NCBI GenBank assembly: GCA_025612375.1
Contig: JAAXKN010000018.1
Coordinates: 1 to 64,000, forward strand
Reading direction: 5' to 3'
Length of the DNA: 64,000 nucleotides
Origin: Ignavibacteria bacterium
GTDB taxonomy: Bacteria > Bacteroidota > Ignavibacteria > Ignavibacteriales > SURF-24
This document shows, one piece after another, positions 56,901-64,000 of this stretch (the first letter of the stretch is position 1; every line of letters begins with the position of its first letter). The notes under the pieces were generated by a model that was not told the origin of the DNA, did not search any database, and worked only from the letters and a program-made list of their open reading frames with translations. The position numbers and the translations under genes were made by a program.

Positions 56901-59900
56901 TCGAGCGGCAGGTATCCTGCTCCTGACTTCATGACAGCAAGGATTGAAGTAATAAGGTCTGTTTTCCTTCCAAGCAGGATTCCAATTATATCATCTGGAG
57001 AGGCTCCTTTTTTAATCAGATAGCGGGCAAGCAGGTTGGCTCTTCTGTTGAGTCCACCGAAAGTAAGGCTTTCATTTTCTGAGACCACGGCAATTCTATC
57101 TGGAGAACTGAGGGCCTGCTCTTCAAAGAGCCTGTGGAAGAACTGTGCTGTGCCATCTAATTCCTTTTTGTCGAGCCTGTTCCAAAGGCTCAGGACTTTT
57201 TTAGTTGACTCCTCTTTAAGGAGCAAGGAAGAGAGCTCAGTGTACTTACTTTTCTTTGGGGTATTCCCATCTATCAGGCACTCTAAAGTTTCTTTCTCCT
57301 CTTCCGCGCTTAAGAGCAAGATGTCTTTGATCTTAGTTTCAGGACTATCTGTTACGCTCTTCAATATGTTTTCAAAATTCCGGAAGAACATTTCAATTGT
57401 CTCTTTTTCAAAGAGGTCCGTGTTGTATTCAAAAGCCATGGAAATGCTCTCGTCCGACTTTTCAGCGATAAAAAGAGTGAGGTCAAATTCTGAAGTATTT
57501 AATTTAATTTCATGCGGAATAATTCTTATGCCGGGTGCAAGTTCATAATCTGTTAAAGGCATATTCTGCATTGCAAACATGACCTGGAACAGGGGTGAAT
57601 GGCTGAGTGTCCTTTCGGGCTGAAGAGCATCAACGAGCATTTCAAATGGGAGCTCCTGGTATGTAAAGGCCTCGAGGGATGATTCTGTTGTTTCTTTTAA
57701 GAGATCAAGGAACTTCATATTCCTGCTAATTCTGCATCTTAAGACGAGTGTATTGACAAAAAATCCAATGAGAGCCTCAAGTTCCTCTTTACTCCTATTT
57801 GCTACGGGTGTGCCGATTACGATGTCCATTTGCCCACTCAGCCTGTAGAGCAGCACCTGGAAGCATGAGAGCATGGTCATAAACAGTGTCACACCACTTT
57901 GCCTGTTGAAGTCTCTTAGGGCTTTTACCAGTTCAGGATTTAGGTCCAGACTTATGTAGTCTCCCCTGTATGTCTGAATTGGGGGTCTCGGGTGGTCAAA
58001 TGGGAGTTCAAGTGAAAGCGGGATGCCTGAGAGCTTATCTTTCCAGTATGAAAGCTGTCTATGGAGGTTTTCACCCTTTAGGTACTCCCTCTGCCAGAAG
58101 GCATAATCTGTGTACTGTATCTTAAGTTTAGGCAGAGCGGGTTTTCTTCCGGAATTAAGCGAATTATAAATCTCCGACAATTCTCTTAGAAGCAGCCTGG
58201 AAGACCACTCGTCCATAATAATATGGTGAAAGACGGCAATAAGTATGTATTCTTTTACCGACAAAGCCAATAGACGGATCCTAAAAAGAGGTGCCTTGTT
58301 TAGTGGGATAGCCTGCACAGATTCTTCTTCAGAAATTTTTCCGATTAAGTCATTCTGCTTATCCTCTGGCAGCCTGCTTATGTCCGTAATGCCGCATTTA
58401 ATTTTTATTTCCGGAGTCACACTGGCTCTTGCTTTCCCGTCAATATTTGAAAAGGAGAGTCTTAGCACTTCATGGCGGCTGATAATTTTGTCAAGGCTTT
58501 TTTCAAGCAGGTATGTATCGAGTTCTCCTTCGATCCTGAACATTACAGGGAGGTTATAAACTGCCTTACCCGGTTCCAGCTCTTCCAGGAACCACATCCT
58601 TTCCTGTGTATATGACAGAGGAGTCATCCCCCTGCGGGGTGCCTTTTTAATTGAAGAAGGTGAAGAGCCCCCTTTGTTTAAAAATTTACCGGGATAGGAT
58701 TTTAAGAGATAAGAAGACAGTTCAAGCAGCGAAGGATTCTCAAAGACAGCCTTAACAGGAATATTTTCCCTGAATCCGGAGCGGATCCTGTTTATAAATA
58801 TTGCGGCTTTAACCGAATCGCCTCCAAGTTCAAAGAAATTATCCTTCATTCCTATATTTTTTATGCTGAGGACATTTTCGCATATCTTAACCAGTTCACA
58901 CTCCAGGGGATTTGAAGGGGCAATGAACTCATGGACAAACGCAGAGTGCTCAGGCTTGGGAGCGGGAAGCATTTTCTTATCAATTTTTCCTGAAGGCATG
59001 AGAGGGAACTCATCGAGAGTAATGAGATAAGACGGGATCATATATTCCGGAAGTTTCCCCCTCAGCATCTGTTTTATTGACTCTGGAGAAAAGACCTCTT
59101 TATTTTTTGGGATCAGGTAAGCCGTAAGCCTCCTGTCGTTTATTGCATCCTCGCGGACAATTACAAGAGATTCCTTAACGCCCGGGAGCTCATTTATTGC
59201 AGATTCAATTTCACCCAGTTCAATTCTAAAGCCCCTGATTTTAACCTGTGTATCGGTGCGCCCCATATATTCCAGGTCCCCTGTATGCGTAAAGCGCACA
59301 AGGTCGCCTGTTCTGTAGATCCTTTCACCCGGTGTATTTGCGAAGGGATCGGGTATAAATTTTTCAGCCGTGATTTCAGGCCTGTTAAGGTATCCTCTTC
59401 CCAAGCATTCACCCGCAATAAAGAGCTCCCCTGTTACGCCTATTGGCTGCGGATTAAAATACTGATCGAGGACATAAAGGCGGACGTTATTTAATGGTCT
59501 TCCGATTAAGGGCTGGCTTTCCGAACGGTTGACGTGGGCTGCAGTTACTTCAACTGTAGTTTCAGTAGGGCCGTACATATTGAAGATTTCAGTTTTACGG
59601 GCTTTTGCAAGCTCTTTCCAGACATTGGAGCTGATCGCTTCCCCGCCCGGGAGGATTAGGAAAGGACAATATTTATTTTCTTCCAGAAGTCCGCTTTCAA
59701 GCAGCATTGTAAGCTGTGAAGGGACGCAGTCGAGGACATCGATTCTATGTTTTCTTATATAGCTTACAAATGCACGCCCGTCGCGTCTTATTTCATCCGG
59801 GAGAATATATATGCAGTGTCCTTTTGTAATCAAGATCATCTGCTGAATAGATGCATCGAATATCAGGGAGGAATTCATCATGAGTTTCAGAGGTTTCTTT

Positions 59901-62014
59901 GCCCGCCTCCCGGGATTCATGACTCCTGACATTATTTTGTTCTCGATTCTTAAGTCCAGGGCCTTTAAGTATATATTTTTTTCAAGAGCATGCACAAGGT
60001 TTACTATTGACCGGTGCGTAATCATTGCTCCTTTAGGCCTGCCGGTTGAGCCTGAAGTATAGATTACGTAGGCGAGATTCTGAGGGGATGCTTTTGGAGC
60101 AGGGTTAGAGTAATCAGCCTCATCAGGGTCCTCATCTATTTCATCTATGCAGAGGAGATTTGCCTCCTCATTTTCAAGCCTTCCCTTCAGGCTTTTCTGT
60201 GTCAGTATTATGGGATCCTTTACATCGTCCAGAATCATTCTGATGCGCTGGATAGGAGAGTTGATGTCCAGAGGAAGGTATGCTCCCCCGGCCTTTAGGA
60301 TTGCGAAAATTGCGACCATAATATCTACCGATCTTTCCATAAAGAGGCAGACAAGGCTTTCGGGTCCGACTCCCCTGGAAATGAGGATGTGTGCCAGGCG
60401 GTTGGCCCTGCGGTTTAATTCCCCGAATGTGAGCCTGTTATTTTCAAAAACCACTGCCGTTCTTTTAGGTGTCTTTGCGGCCTGGAGTTCAAACATATGG
60501 TGGAAAGTTTCTTCCCTGGGATAGGGATTACCCGTTTTGTTCCACTCACAGAGTATGCGGTTTAATTCATGCTCCGGGAGCATCTGAAAATCGCAGGCGG
60601 ATTTGCTTACGTTTTCCGTCATATACTTCAGGATGTTCAGATAATTTCCGGACATTCCTTTTATGCTATCTTCCAGGAAGAGATCCGTAGAATATTCAAA
60701 TATGCATTTATAGTTATCCGTCCCCTCTTCAATTGAAAGCGTGAGGTCGTATTTTGAGGTACCCCTTTCAAAGTCAATCATTTGGACATCAAGATCTGGC
60801 AGCCCGAGAGAATAGAGAGGGCGGTTCTGGAAATCGAAGACCGCCTGGAACAAAGGGCTAATGCCGGAGTTGTGTTCAGGCTGAAGGGCATTTACAACCC
60901 TTTCAAATGGGCATTCCTGATATTCAAAAGCATCCAGGACAGTGCTTTTTGTCCTTTGAAGGAGGTCCAGAACAGTTGGGCTTTTTGAGAGCTCCGCCTT
61001 TATAACCACTGTATTGGTAAACAGGCCAATAGATTCCTGCGTCCGGAGTTTCGATCTGTTGGCTACAGGGACTCCGATGCCGAATTCCTGCTGGTTTGAA
61101 TATCTATGCAGGAGGATCTCATAGGCAGTTAAAAAGAATACGAACGGGTTAATGTTATGCGCCCGGCACTCCTGACTGATGAGGCTTTGAAGTTCTGAGC
61201 TAACGAAAAATGTATAGTGCAGGCCTGAAAAGCTTTGTTCCTGCGGCCGCTTTTTGTCCAGAGGCAGGCTGATTTCAGCCGGCATACTATTTAATTGTTC
61301 CTTCCAGTATAAAAGTGCCTTTTCATGCCTTGAGCTTTTTAGGTAATCCTGCTGCCAGCAGGCATAATCTGAATACTGGATGGGCAATTCCTCCAATTCC
61401 GGCTCTTTATTCAAAGAGTATGACCTGTAGAGCAGTGAAAGCTCTTTTATAAAAATGCCTATAGACCAGCCGTCGGAGATGATGTGGTGGAATGTCAGTA
61501 ACAGCACGTGATCATCTTTTTGGATACTGAGCAGTTTTATACGGAAGAGGCTGTCTTCCGCCAAATTAAATTTTCTGTTCTTTTCTTCTGAAATGGCTTC
61601 ATCAATTAGTGCCTGAGGTGCTAAATTGCCTGAGTATTCCAGGAGCGGAATTTCAAGTGTGTTATGATCAAAGTTACGGATTTTCTGTCGGGGTTCATCG
61701 TCGCGAAGAATAAAATTTGCACGCAGCACTTCATGGCGCTGAATTATTGTTTTCAAGGCTCCAAGCAGGGCCTGAGTGTTCAGGCGGCCTTTAATTCTTA
61801 CTGCAGCCGGTATATTGTAGAAAGTACTCTCAGGATTCAGCTGCTGAAGAAACCAGATCCCCTTTTGTTCAGAAGACATTGGATATTCATCATCGATACT
61901 TCTTCTATGAGTAATCGCGTCGTCGGAAGGAGATTTGTCCTTCTTTAATTTTTTTATAAGGAGAGCCAGTTTTTCAGGAGAAAGTTCAGTAATTCTTTCT
62001 TTTATATTATCCAT
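53921..62014 (-). CDS. NRPS-2: C-A-T-C-A-T-E, modules M2 and M3
   Basis: 2697 residues. A helical N-terminus (ITELSPEKLALLIKKLKKDK) precedes the first C domain. M2: C with HHIISDG (about 180); A with A3 GSTGRPKG (about 660), FDASIQQ and NMYGPTETTVE; pocket D-A-Q-D-L-G-M-V-E-K, Gln-like. T is FFELGGDSVKA (about 1065), a GGDS form usually found before an E domain. M3: C with HHIIMDE (about 1266, Glu for Gly); A with FDASIAQ and NCYGPTECTVD; pocket D-A-A-D-I-G-C-V-D-K, probably Gln/Glu-like. T is FFEIGGDSILA (about 2171). E domain has HHLIIDGISW (about 2363), EGHGRE and GWFTSVFPV. The short C-terminal helix after E (LKDILSEINGIGDE) is a likely docking donor for NRPS-3. Confidence 0.95.
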   Translation of the reverse strand: MDNIKERITELSPEKLALLIKKLKKDKSPSDDAITHRRSIDDEYPMSSEQKGIWFLQQLNPESTFYNIPAAVRIKGRLNTQALLGALKTIIQRHEVLRANFILRDDEPRQKIRNFDHNTLEIPLLEYSGNLAPQALIDEAISEEKNRKFNLAEDSLFRIKLLSIQKDDHVLLLTFHHIISDGWSIGIFIKELSLLYRSYSLNKEPELEELPIQYSDYACWQQDYLKSSRHEKALLYWKEQLNSMPAEISLPLDKKRPQEQSFSGLHYTFFVSSELQSLISQECRAHNINPFVFFLTAYEILLHRYSNQQEFGIGVPVANRSKLRTQESIGLFTNTVVIKAELSKSPTVLDLLQRTKSTVLDAFEYQECPFERVVNALQPEHNSGISPLFQAVFDFQNRPLYSLGLPDLDVQMIDFERGTSKYDLTLSIEEGTDNYKCIFEYSTDLFLEDSIKGMSGNYLNILKYMTENVSKSACDFQMLPEHELNRILCEWNKTGNPYPREETFHHMFELQAAKTPKRTAVVFENNRLTFGELNRRANRLAHILISRGVGPESLVCLFMERSVDIMVAIFAILKAGGAYLPLDINSPIQRIRMILDDVKDPIILTQKSLKGRLENEEANLLCIDEIDEDPDEADYSNPAPKASPQNLAYVIYTSGSTGRPKGAMITHRSIVNLVHALEKNIYLKALDLRIENKIMSGVMNPGRRAKKPLKLMMNSSLIFDASIQQMILITKGHCIYILPDEIRRDGRAFVSYIRKHRIDVLDCVPSQLTMLLESGLLEENKYCPFLILPGGEAISSNVWKELAKARKTEIFNMYGPTETTVEVTAAHVNRSESQPLIGRPLNNVRLYVLDQYFNPQPIGVTGELFIAGECLGRGYLNRPEITAEKFIPDPFANTPGERIYRTGDLVRFTHTGDLEYMGRTDTQVKIRGFRIELGEIESAINELPGVKESLVIVREDAINDRRLTAYLIPKNKEVFSPESIKQMLRGKLPEYMIPSYLITLDEFPLMPSGKIDKKMLPAPKPEHSAFVHEFIAPSNPLECELVKICENVLSIKNIGMKDNFFELGGDSVKAAIFINRIRSGFRENIPVKAVFENPSLLELSSYLLKSYPGKFLNKGGSSPSSIKKAPRRGMTPLSYTQERMWFLEELEPGKAVYNLPVMFRIEGELDTYLLEKSLDKIISRHEVLRLSFSNIDGKARASVTPEIKIKCGITDISRLPEDKQNDLIGKISEEESVQAIPLNKAPLFRIRLLALSVKEYILIAVFHHIIMDEWSSRLLLRELSEIYNSLNSGRKPALPKLKIQYTDYAFWQREYLKGENLHRQLSYWKDKLSGIPLSLELPFDHPRPPIQTYRGDYISLDLNPELVKALRDFNRQSGVTLFMTMLSCFQVLLYRLSGQMDIVIGTPVANRSKEELEALIGFFVNTLVLRCRISRNMKFLDLLKETTESSLEAFTYQELPFEMLVDALQPERTLSHSPLFQVMFAMQNMPLTDYELAPGIRIIPHEIKLNTSEFDLTLFIAEKSDESISMAFEYNTDLFEKETIEMFFRNFENILKSVTDSPETKIKDILLLSAEEEKETLECLIDGNTPKKSKYTELSSLLLKEESTKKVLSLWNRLDKKELDGTAQFFHRLFEEQALSSPDRIAVVSENESLTFGGLNRRANLLARYLIKKGASPDDIIGILLGRKTDLITSILAVMKSGAGYLPLDPVYPKGRIEYILKDAGVRFLITEEELTEGLQGLRSEIICIDKQWNEISKENAGSPEVRLLPENIAYVIYTSGSTGKPKGSIVQHSSLSNYCRLIAEAYSSYFATGPVNVIMNTTVMFDASIAQMIFMLYGNTLYIPPESLRHDSIALIDYIIKNKISVLDSVPVQLKAFISGGLFSRTEWSPSLVISGGEALDESTWKELCLIDKCDFFNCYGPTECTVDSSICRVRDYPNKPTIGKPPLNVEACILDGSLNLIPIGAVGELCIGGISVGRGYLNNPGLTAEKFVPAPMSMTPGERLYRTGDMARFNPDGTIEFLGRLDNQVKLRGFRIELGEIEQVLMQHPDVKDAVVLLKERKEGPGCLISYITLRDYQHELSGKTSSGEIKEFLKGQLPDYMIPPSIVILKEMPLGPNGKIDRRALPEPEIESLPEEETAPKTQNEQILLEVWKEVLGLKTISLRDNFFEIGGDSILAIQVVAKANQKGLKILTKHIFQYPDIFQLSRAALENALPGKEIVKGKDFPLTPIQRWFFEQNFPQKNHWNQSVLLEVNAKLEIDDLNKIFSVLIHHHDAFGLKFTPSGDGTPGWTQYYPENLNEPEVHKFNLGEILTPEIPSAIRKISSSLQSELNIESGPLTRIAYFDLGENRNARLLIVVHHLIIDGISWRIILKDLETLFGQLKAGLEMKLPEKTASYQEWSLGLQEYAADPKVRKDLDYWTAIRKKPLRKLPLDFKHNENLEASSDALTTIYDKSQTSQLLNEINAKYHTKTNEILLSALLLTFAEWSGQNSLLLDLEGHGREDTGNNLDVSYTVGWFTSVFPVCLETMNPGDIGLTICSVKEELRNIPQNGFSCQLLQNDVERELSSENKILQAPEIIFNYLGQFDQLKSQSTIFEIAAEDKGIERGLKNKRSHLLEISALIVDGSLNVQWNYSGKHHRKETIQTLSGIFLSSVTRIISHCLSKENGTYTPSDFQDVKLNTGELKDILSEINGIGDE
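57380..58057. repeat. Repeat C1 copy b (M3 condensation domain)
   Basis: Identical partner of 28356-29033. Confidence 0.9.
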
Positions 62015-62104
62015 CGCATCTGTTAAATAATTATTTTACAAACGAAAACATTATTCACCGTGTCGTATTTTTATTCAGCTTAACTTCTTTTCCTGCAGAT
62101 TGTC

Positions 62105-64000
62105 TTATTCATCGAGCAATTTTCTTACCTCATCATCCGAAAGGTTTTCAATAGTTGAGAGCATTTCATTTAATTCTTTCTGGTCCGTTTCAAGCTGGCT
62201 GCCGACAATTGCCTCAGCCAGGCCGGCCACGGTCGGGTTTTCAAACATTTGTCTTACAGTCAGTTCAGTCTGATAGGATGAATTTATCCTTGACAGTGTT
62301 TTAATAGCCAGGAGTGAATGCCCCCCCATTTCAAAAAAGTTATCATAAAGGCCGACGCTGCTATGGCCGAGCACTTCTGAAATAATGCCTGCGATATTCT
62401 TTTCAATAGGTGTCCGTGGGGCCACAAACGATTCGCCCTTATTTAAGAAATCCTTTTGCAAAGCGGGCAGAGCGGCCCTGTCAATTTTTCCCGCCGGAGT
62501 TAAAGGCAGCTTATCCATTTTCACAAAAAATGCAGGGATAAGGAAATCCGGTAATTGCTGGCGCAGGTAATTTTTCAGTTCATTTACGTCATATTTTTCT
62601 TCGGTGACTATATAAGCGGCAATGCTCTTATCCCCCCCGGCGCTCTGATGCAATACAGCAACAGCTTCTTCAACTGACGGGTGTGAGCGCAGAACCGATT
62701 CAACTTCGCCCAGTTCAACCCTGAAGCCGCGGATTTTAACCTGGTGATCCACCCTGCCGATGAATTCAAGATTTCCGTCGCCCAGGTATCTTGCCAGGTC
62801 GCCTGTTCTGTACAAACGCTGTCCCTCTATTTTGCTGAACGGATCGGGTATAAATCTTTCGGCCGTAAGGTCAGGTTTTCCGAGGTATCCCCGGGCCAGG
62901 CAGCCGCCGCCGATATGGAGTTCGCCGACAACGCCCCTGGGGGCTAAATTCCCCTGCTGATCCAGGATATAGGCGGTTCTGTTAGCCTGGGGTTTACCAA
63001 TTGGAATACTTCTTTCACGGTCCCGTATAATTTCAGGTTCTATTTCGCATGTAACGGAAGTAATTGTAGTTTCAGTAGGCCCGTATGCATTAAGTAATCT
63101 TATTCCCGTGGTATTGAGGCTGAACCATTTCTTTACCGTGTCAAAATAAGCAACGTCTCCTCCGATTATCACAAGGCGCAGGTGGTGGAAGTTCAGGTGT
63201 TCAAATTTAGTCCATTCGTTTACGAGCTGCTCAAAATATGACGGGGGGAGATTAAGAACCGTAACTGCGCTGGAGTTCAGCATTTCCAGGAATTTATGAG
63301 GACTTAAGAGCTCCTCATCTTTCAGGATGAGAGCGGCTCCTGAAATCAGGGTTGTAAATATCTGTTCTAAAGAGGCATCGAAATTCATGGAAGAGAATTC
63401 AAGGACGCGGTCCTTTTCGGATGTCTTGTAGCTGTTTATTATGTTCAGGCAGTGGTTAGCCAGGGCCTGGTGCGAGACCATGACGCCCTTTGGCCTGCCG
63501 GTGGAGCCGGAAGTATAGATGACGTAGGCGGTACTTTCAGGTTTAACCGCTCTAACTGGCCCGGAGGTGCAGTCATCATTTATTTCATCCATTATAACAG
63601 CTTTAAGGTTCTTTTCGGCAATGCGGCCTGCCAGGTCTGCCTGAGTCAGGGCCACAGATACACGGGCATTACGGATCATATAATTTATTCTTTCATCCGG
63701 GTATTCCGGATCCAGCGGTATATATGAACAGCCTGCCTTAAAGATTCCTAGTATTCCAGCAATTACGTCTATTGATCTTCTGCTGTAAATTCCGACAGGA
63801 GTTTCCGCAGGAAGATTTATCATCTCTAGCCGGCGTTTAATTTTGTCGGCAAGGCAGTTGAGCCGGCTGTAAGTAATTTCCTTGCCGTTAATTGCGACAG
63901 CTACAGCCCCGGGGTTTATCTTTACGCGTTCTTCAAATAATTCATGTATAAGAAGCTTCTCATGGAAGTTATTATTTGCTGAATTCCACATATTTACAAG
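62105..64000 (-). CDS. NRPS-1 (partial, 5' end outside window): A-T, module M1
   Basis: The frame is open to the window edge, so the start lies outside or at the ATG at 63991. The first residues (LVNMWNSANNN) resemble the C-A linker phrase with WN seen at the end of C domains in this cluster, so a C domain upstream is likely. The A domain has A3 YTSGSTGRPKG (about 167 counted from 63991), A4 FDASLEQ and A5 NAYGPTETTIT; pocket D-A-E-N-I-G-A-I-T-K, which shares 6 of 10 positions with a Lys code from bacitracin synthetase, a weak hint only. T is FFEMGGHSLLA (about 558). The C-terminal tail MLSTIENLSDDEVRKLLDE is a probable docking element for NRPS-2, whose gene starts 90 bases later. Confidence 0.92.
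   Translation of the reverse strand, partial: LVNMWNSANNNFHEKLLIHELFEERVKINPGAVAVAINGKEITYSRLNCLADKIKRRLEMINLPAETPVGIYSRRSIDVIAGILGIFKAGCSYIPLDPEYPDERINYMIRNARVSVALTQADLAGRIAEKNLKAVIMDEINDDCTSGPVRAVKPESTAYVIYTSGSTGRPKGVMVSHQALANHCLNIINSYKTSEKDRVLEFSSMNFDASLEQIFTTLISGAALILKDEELLSPHKFLEMLNSSAVTVLNLPPSYFEQLVNEWTKFEHLNFHHLRLVIIGGDVAYFDTVKKWFSLNTTGIRLLNAYGPTETTITSVTCEIEPEIIRDRERSIPIGKPQANRTAYILDQQGNLAPRGVVGELHIGGGCLARGYLGKPDLTAERFIPDPFSKIEGQRLYRTGDLARYLGDGNLEFIGRVDHQVKIRGFRVELGEVESVLRSHPSVEEAVAVLHQSAGGDKSIAAYIVTEEKYDVNELKNYLRQQLPDFLIPAFFVKMDKLPLTPAGKIDRAALPALQKDFLNKGESFVAPRTPIEKNIAGIISEVLGHSSVGLYDNFFEMGGHSLLAIKTLSRINSSYQTELTVRQMFENPTVAGLAEAIVGSQLETDQKELNEMLSTIENLSDDEVRKLLDE

Noticed and set aside
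1-64000. CRISPR arrays, tRNA or rRNA genes, insertion sequences
   Set aside because: No regular short repeats with spacers, no recognisable tRNA or rRNA stretch, and no transposase-like coding sequence were seen; the long repeats all lie within NRPS genes.

Overview
The window looks like a chromosomal segment from the Ignavibacteria / Bacteroidetes-Chlorobi group. Two secreted proteins end in a type IX secretion (T9SS) sorting domain of the NYPNPFNPST type that is very common in Ignavibacteria. The main sigma factor is the short RpoD form typical of that group. Taxonomy is inferred from these features only.

Positions 1-18.4 kb are ordinary chromosomal genes. They comprise a truncated secreted RHS-like protein, an M48 lipoprotein protease, a NhaP2/CvrA-type cation/proton antiporter, and a three-gene minus-strand operon (polyol dehydrogenase, ribulokinase-like kinase, CitE-like lyase). 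A MacB/FtsX-type permease, rpoD with a TTG start, an unknown protein, two T9SS cargo proteins (one with about six Ig-like repeats) and a small Rho-N-like protein follow. Most are closed by clear hairpin terminators.

Positions 18.5-64 kb are one minus-strand nonribosomal peptide synthetase (NRPS) cluster, cut by the right window edge. In transcription order it has seven NRPS genes: NRPS-1 (partial), then NRPS-2 to NRPS-7, carrying 12 adenylation domains (modules M1-M12 in window order). It ends with a thioesterase, an MFS exporter, an MbtH-like protein and a Sfp-type phosphopantetheinyl transferase. The layout is (A-T) | C-A-T-C-A-T-E | C-A-T-C-A-T | C-A-T-C-A-T-E | C-A-T-C-A-T | C-A-T-C-A-T-E | C-A-T-TE. 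This predicts D-residues at M3, M7 and M11, every fourth position. Pocket residues read by eye suggest: M1 Lys-like (weak), M2 Gln-like, M3 D-Gln/Glu-like, M4 aromatic, M5 Phe-like, M6 Gln-like, M7 D-Gln/Glu-like, M8 unassigned, M9 Phe-like, M10 Orn-like, M11 D-Asn-like, M12 unassigned. The product should be a peptide of at least 12 residues with cationic, amide and aromatic positions, released by the TE. I do not recognise it as a known compound.

The most striking feature is how the cluster was built. It is a tandem array of a four-module, two-gene unit of about 14.5 kb, present three times, the last copy shortened and capped by TE. Long stretches of identical DNA join distant modules, and their edges fall at domain or subdomain borders. 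In M8 and M9 two identical blocks flank a 305-bp divergent segment that carries the substrate-pocket residues. M6 and M10 share 1.8 kb of identical DNA that stops at motif A3. M3 and M11 share 678 bp of condensation domain. This is direct sequence evidence for recent module duplication with exchange of the adenylation core.
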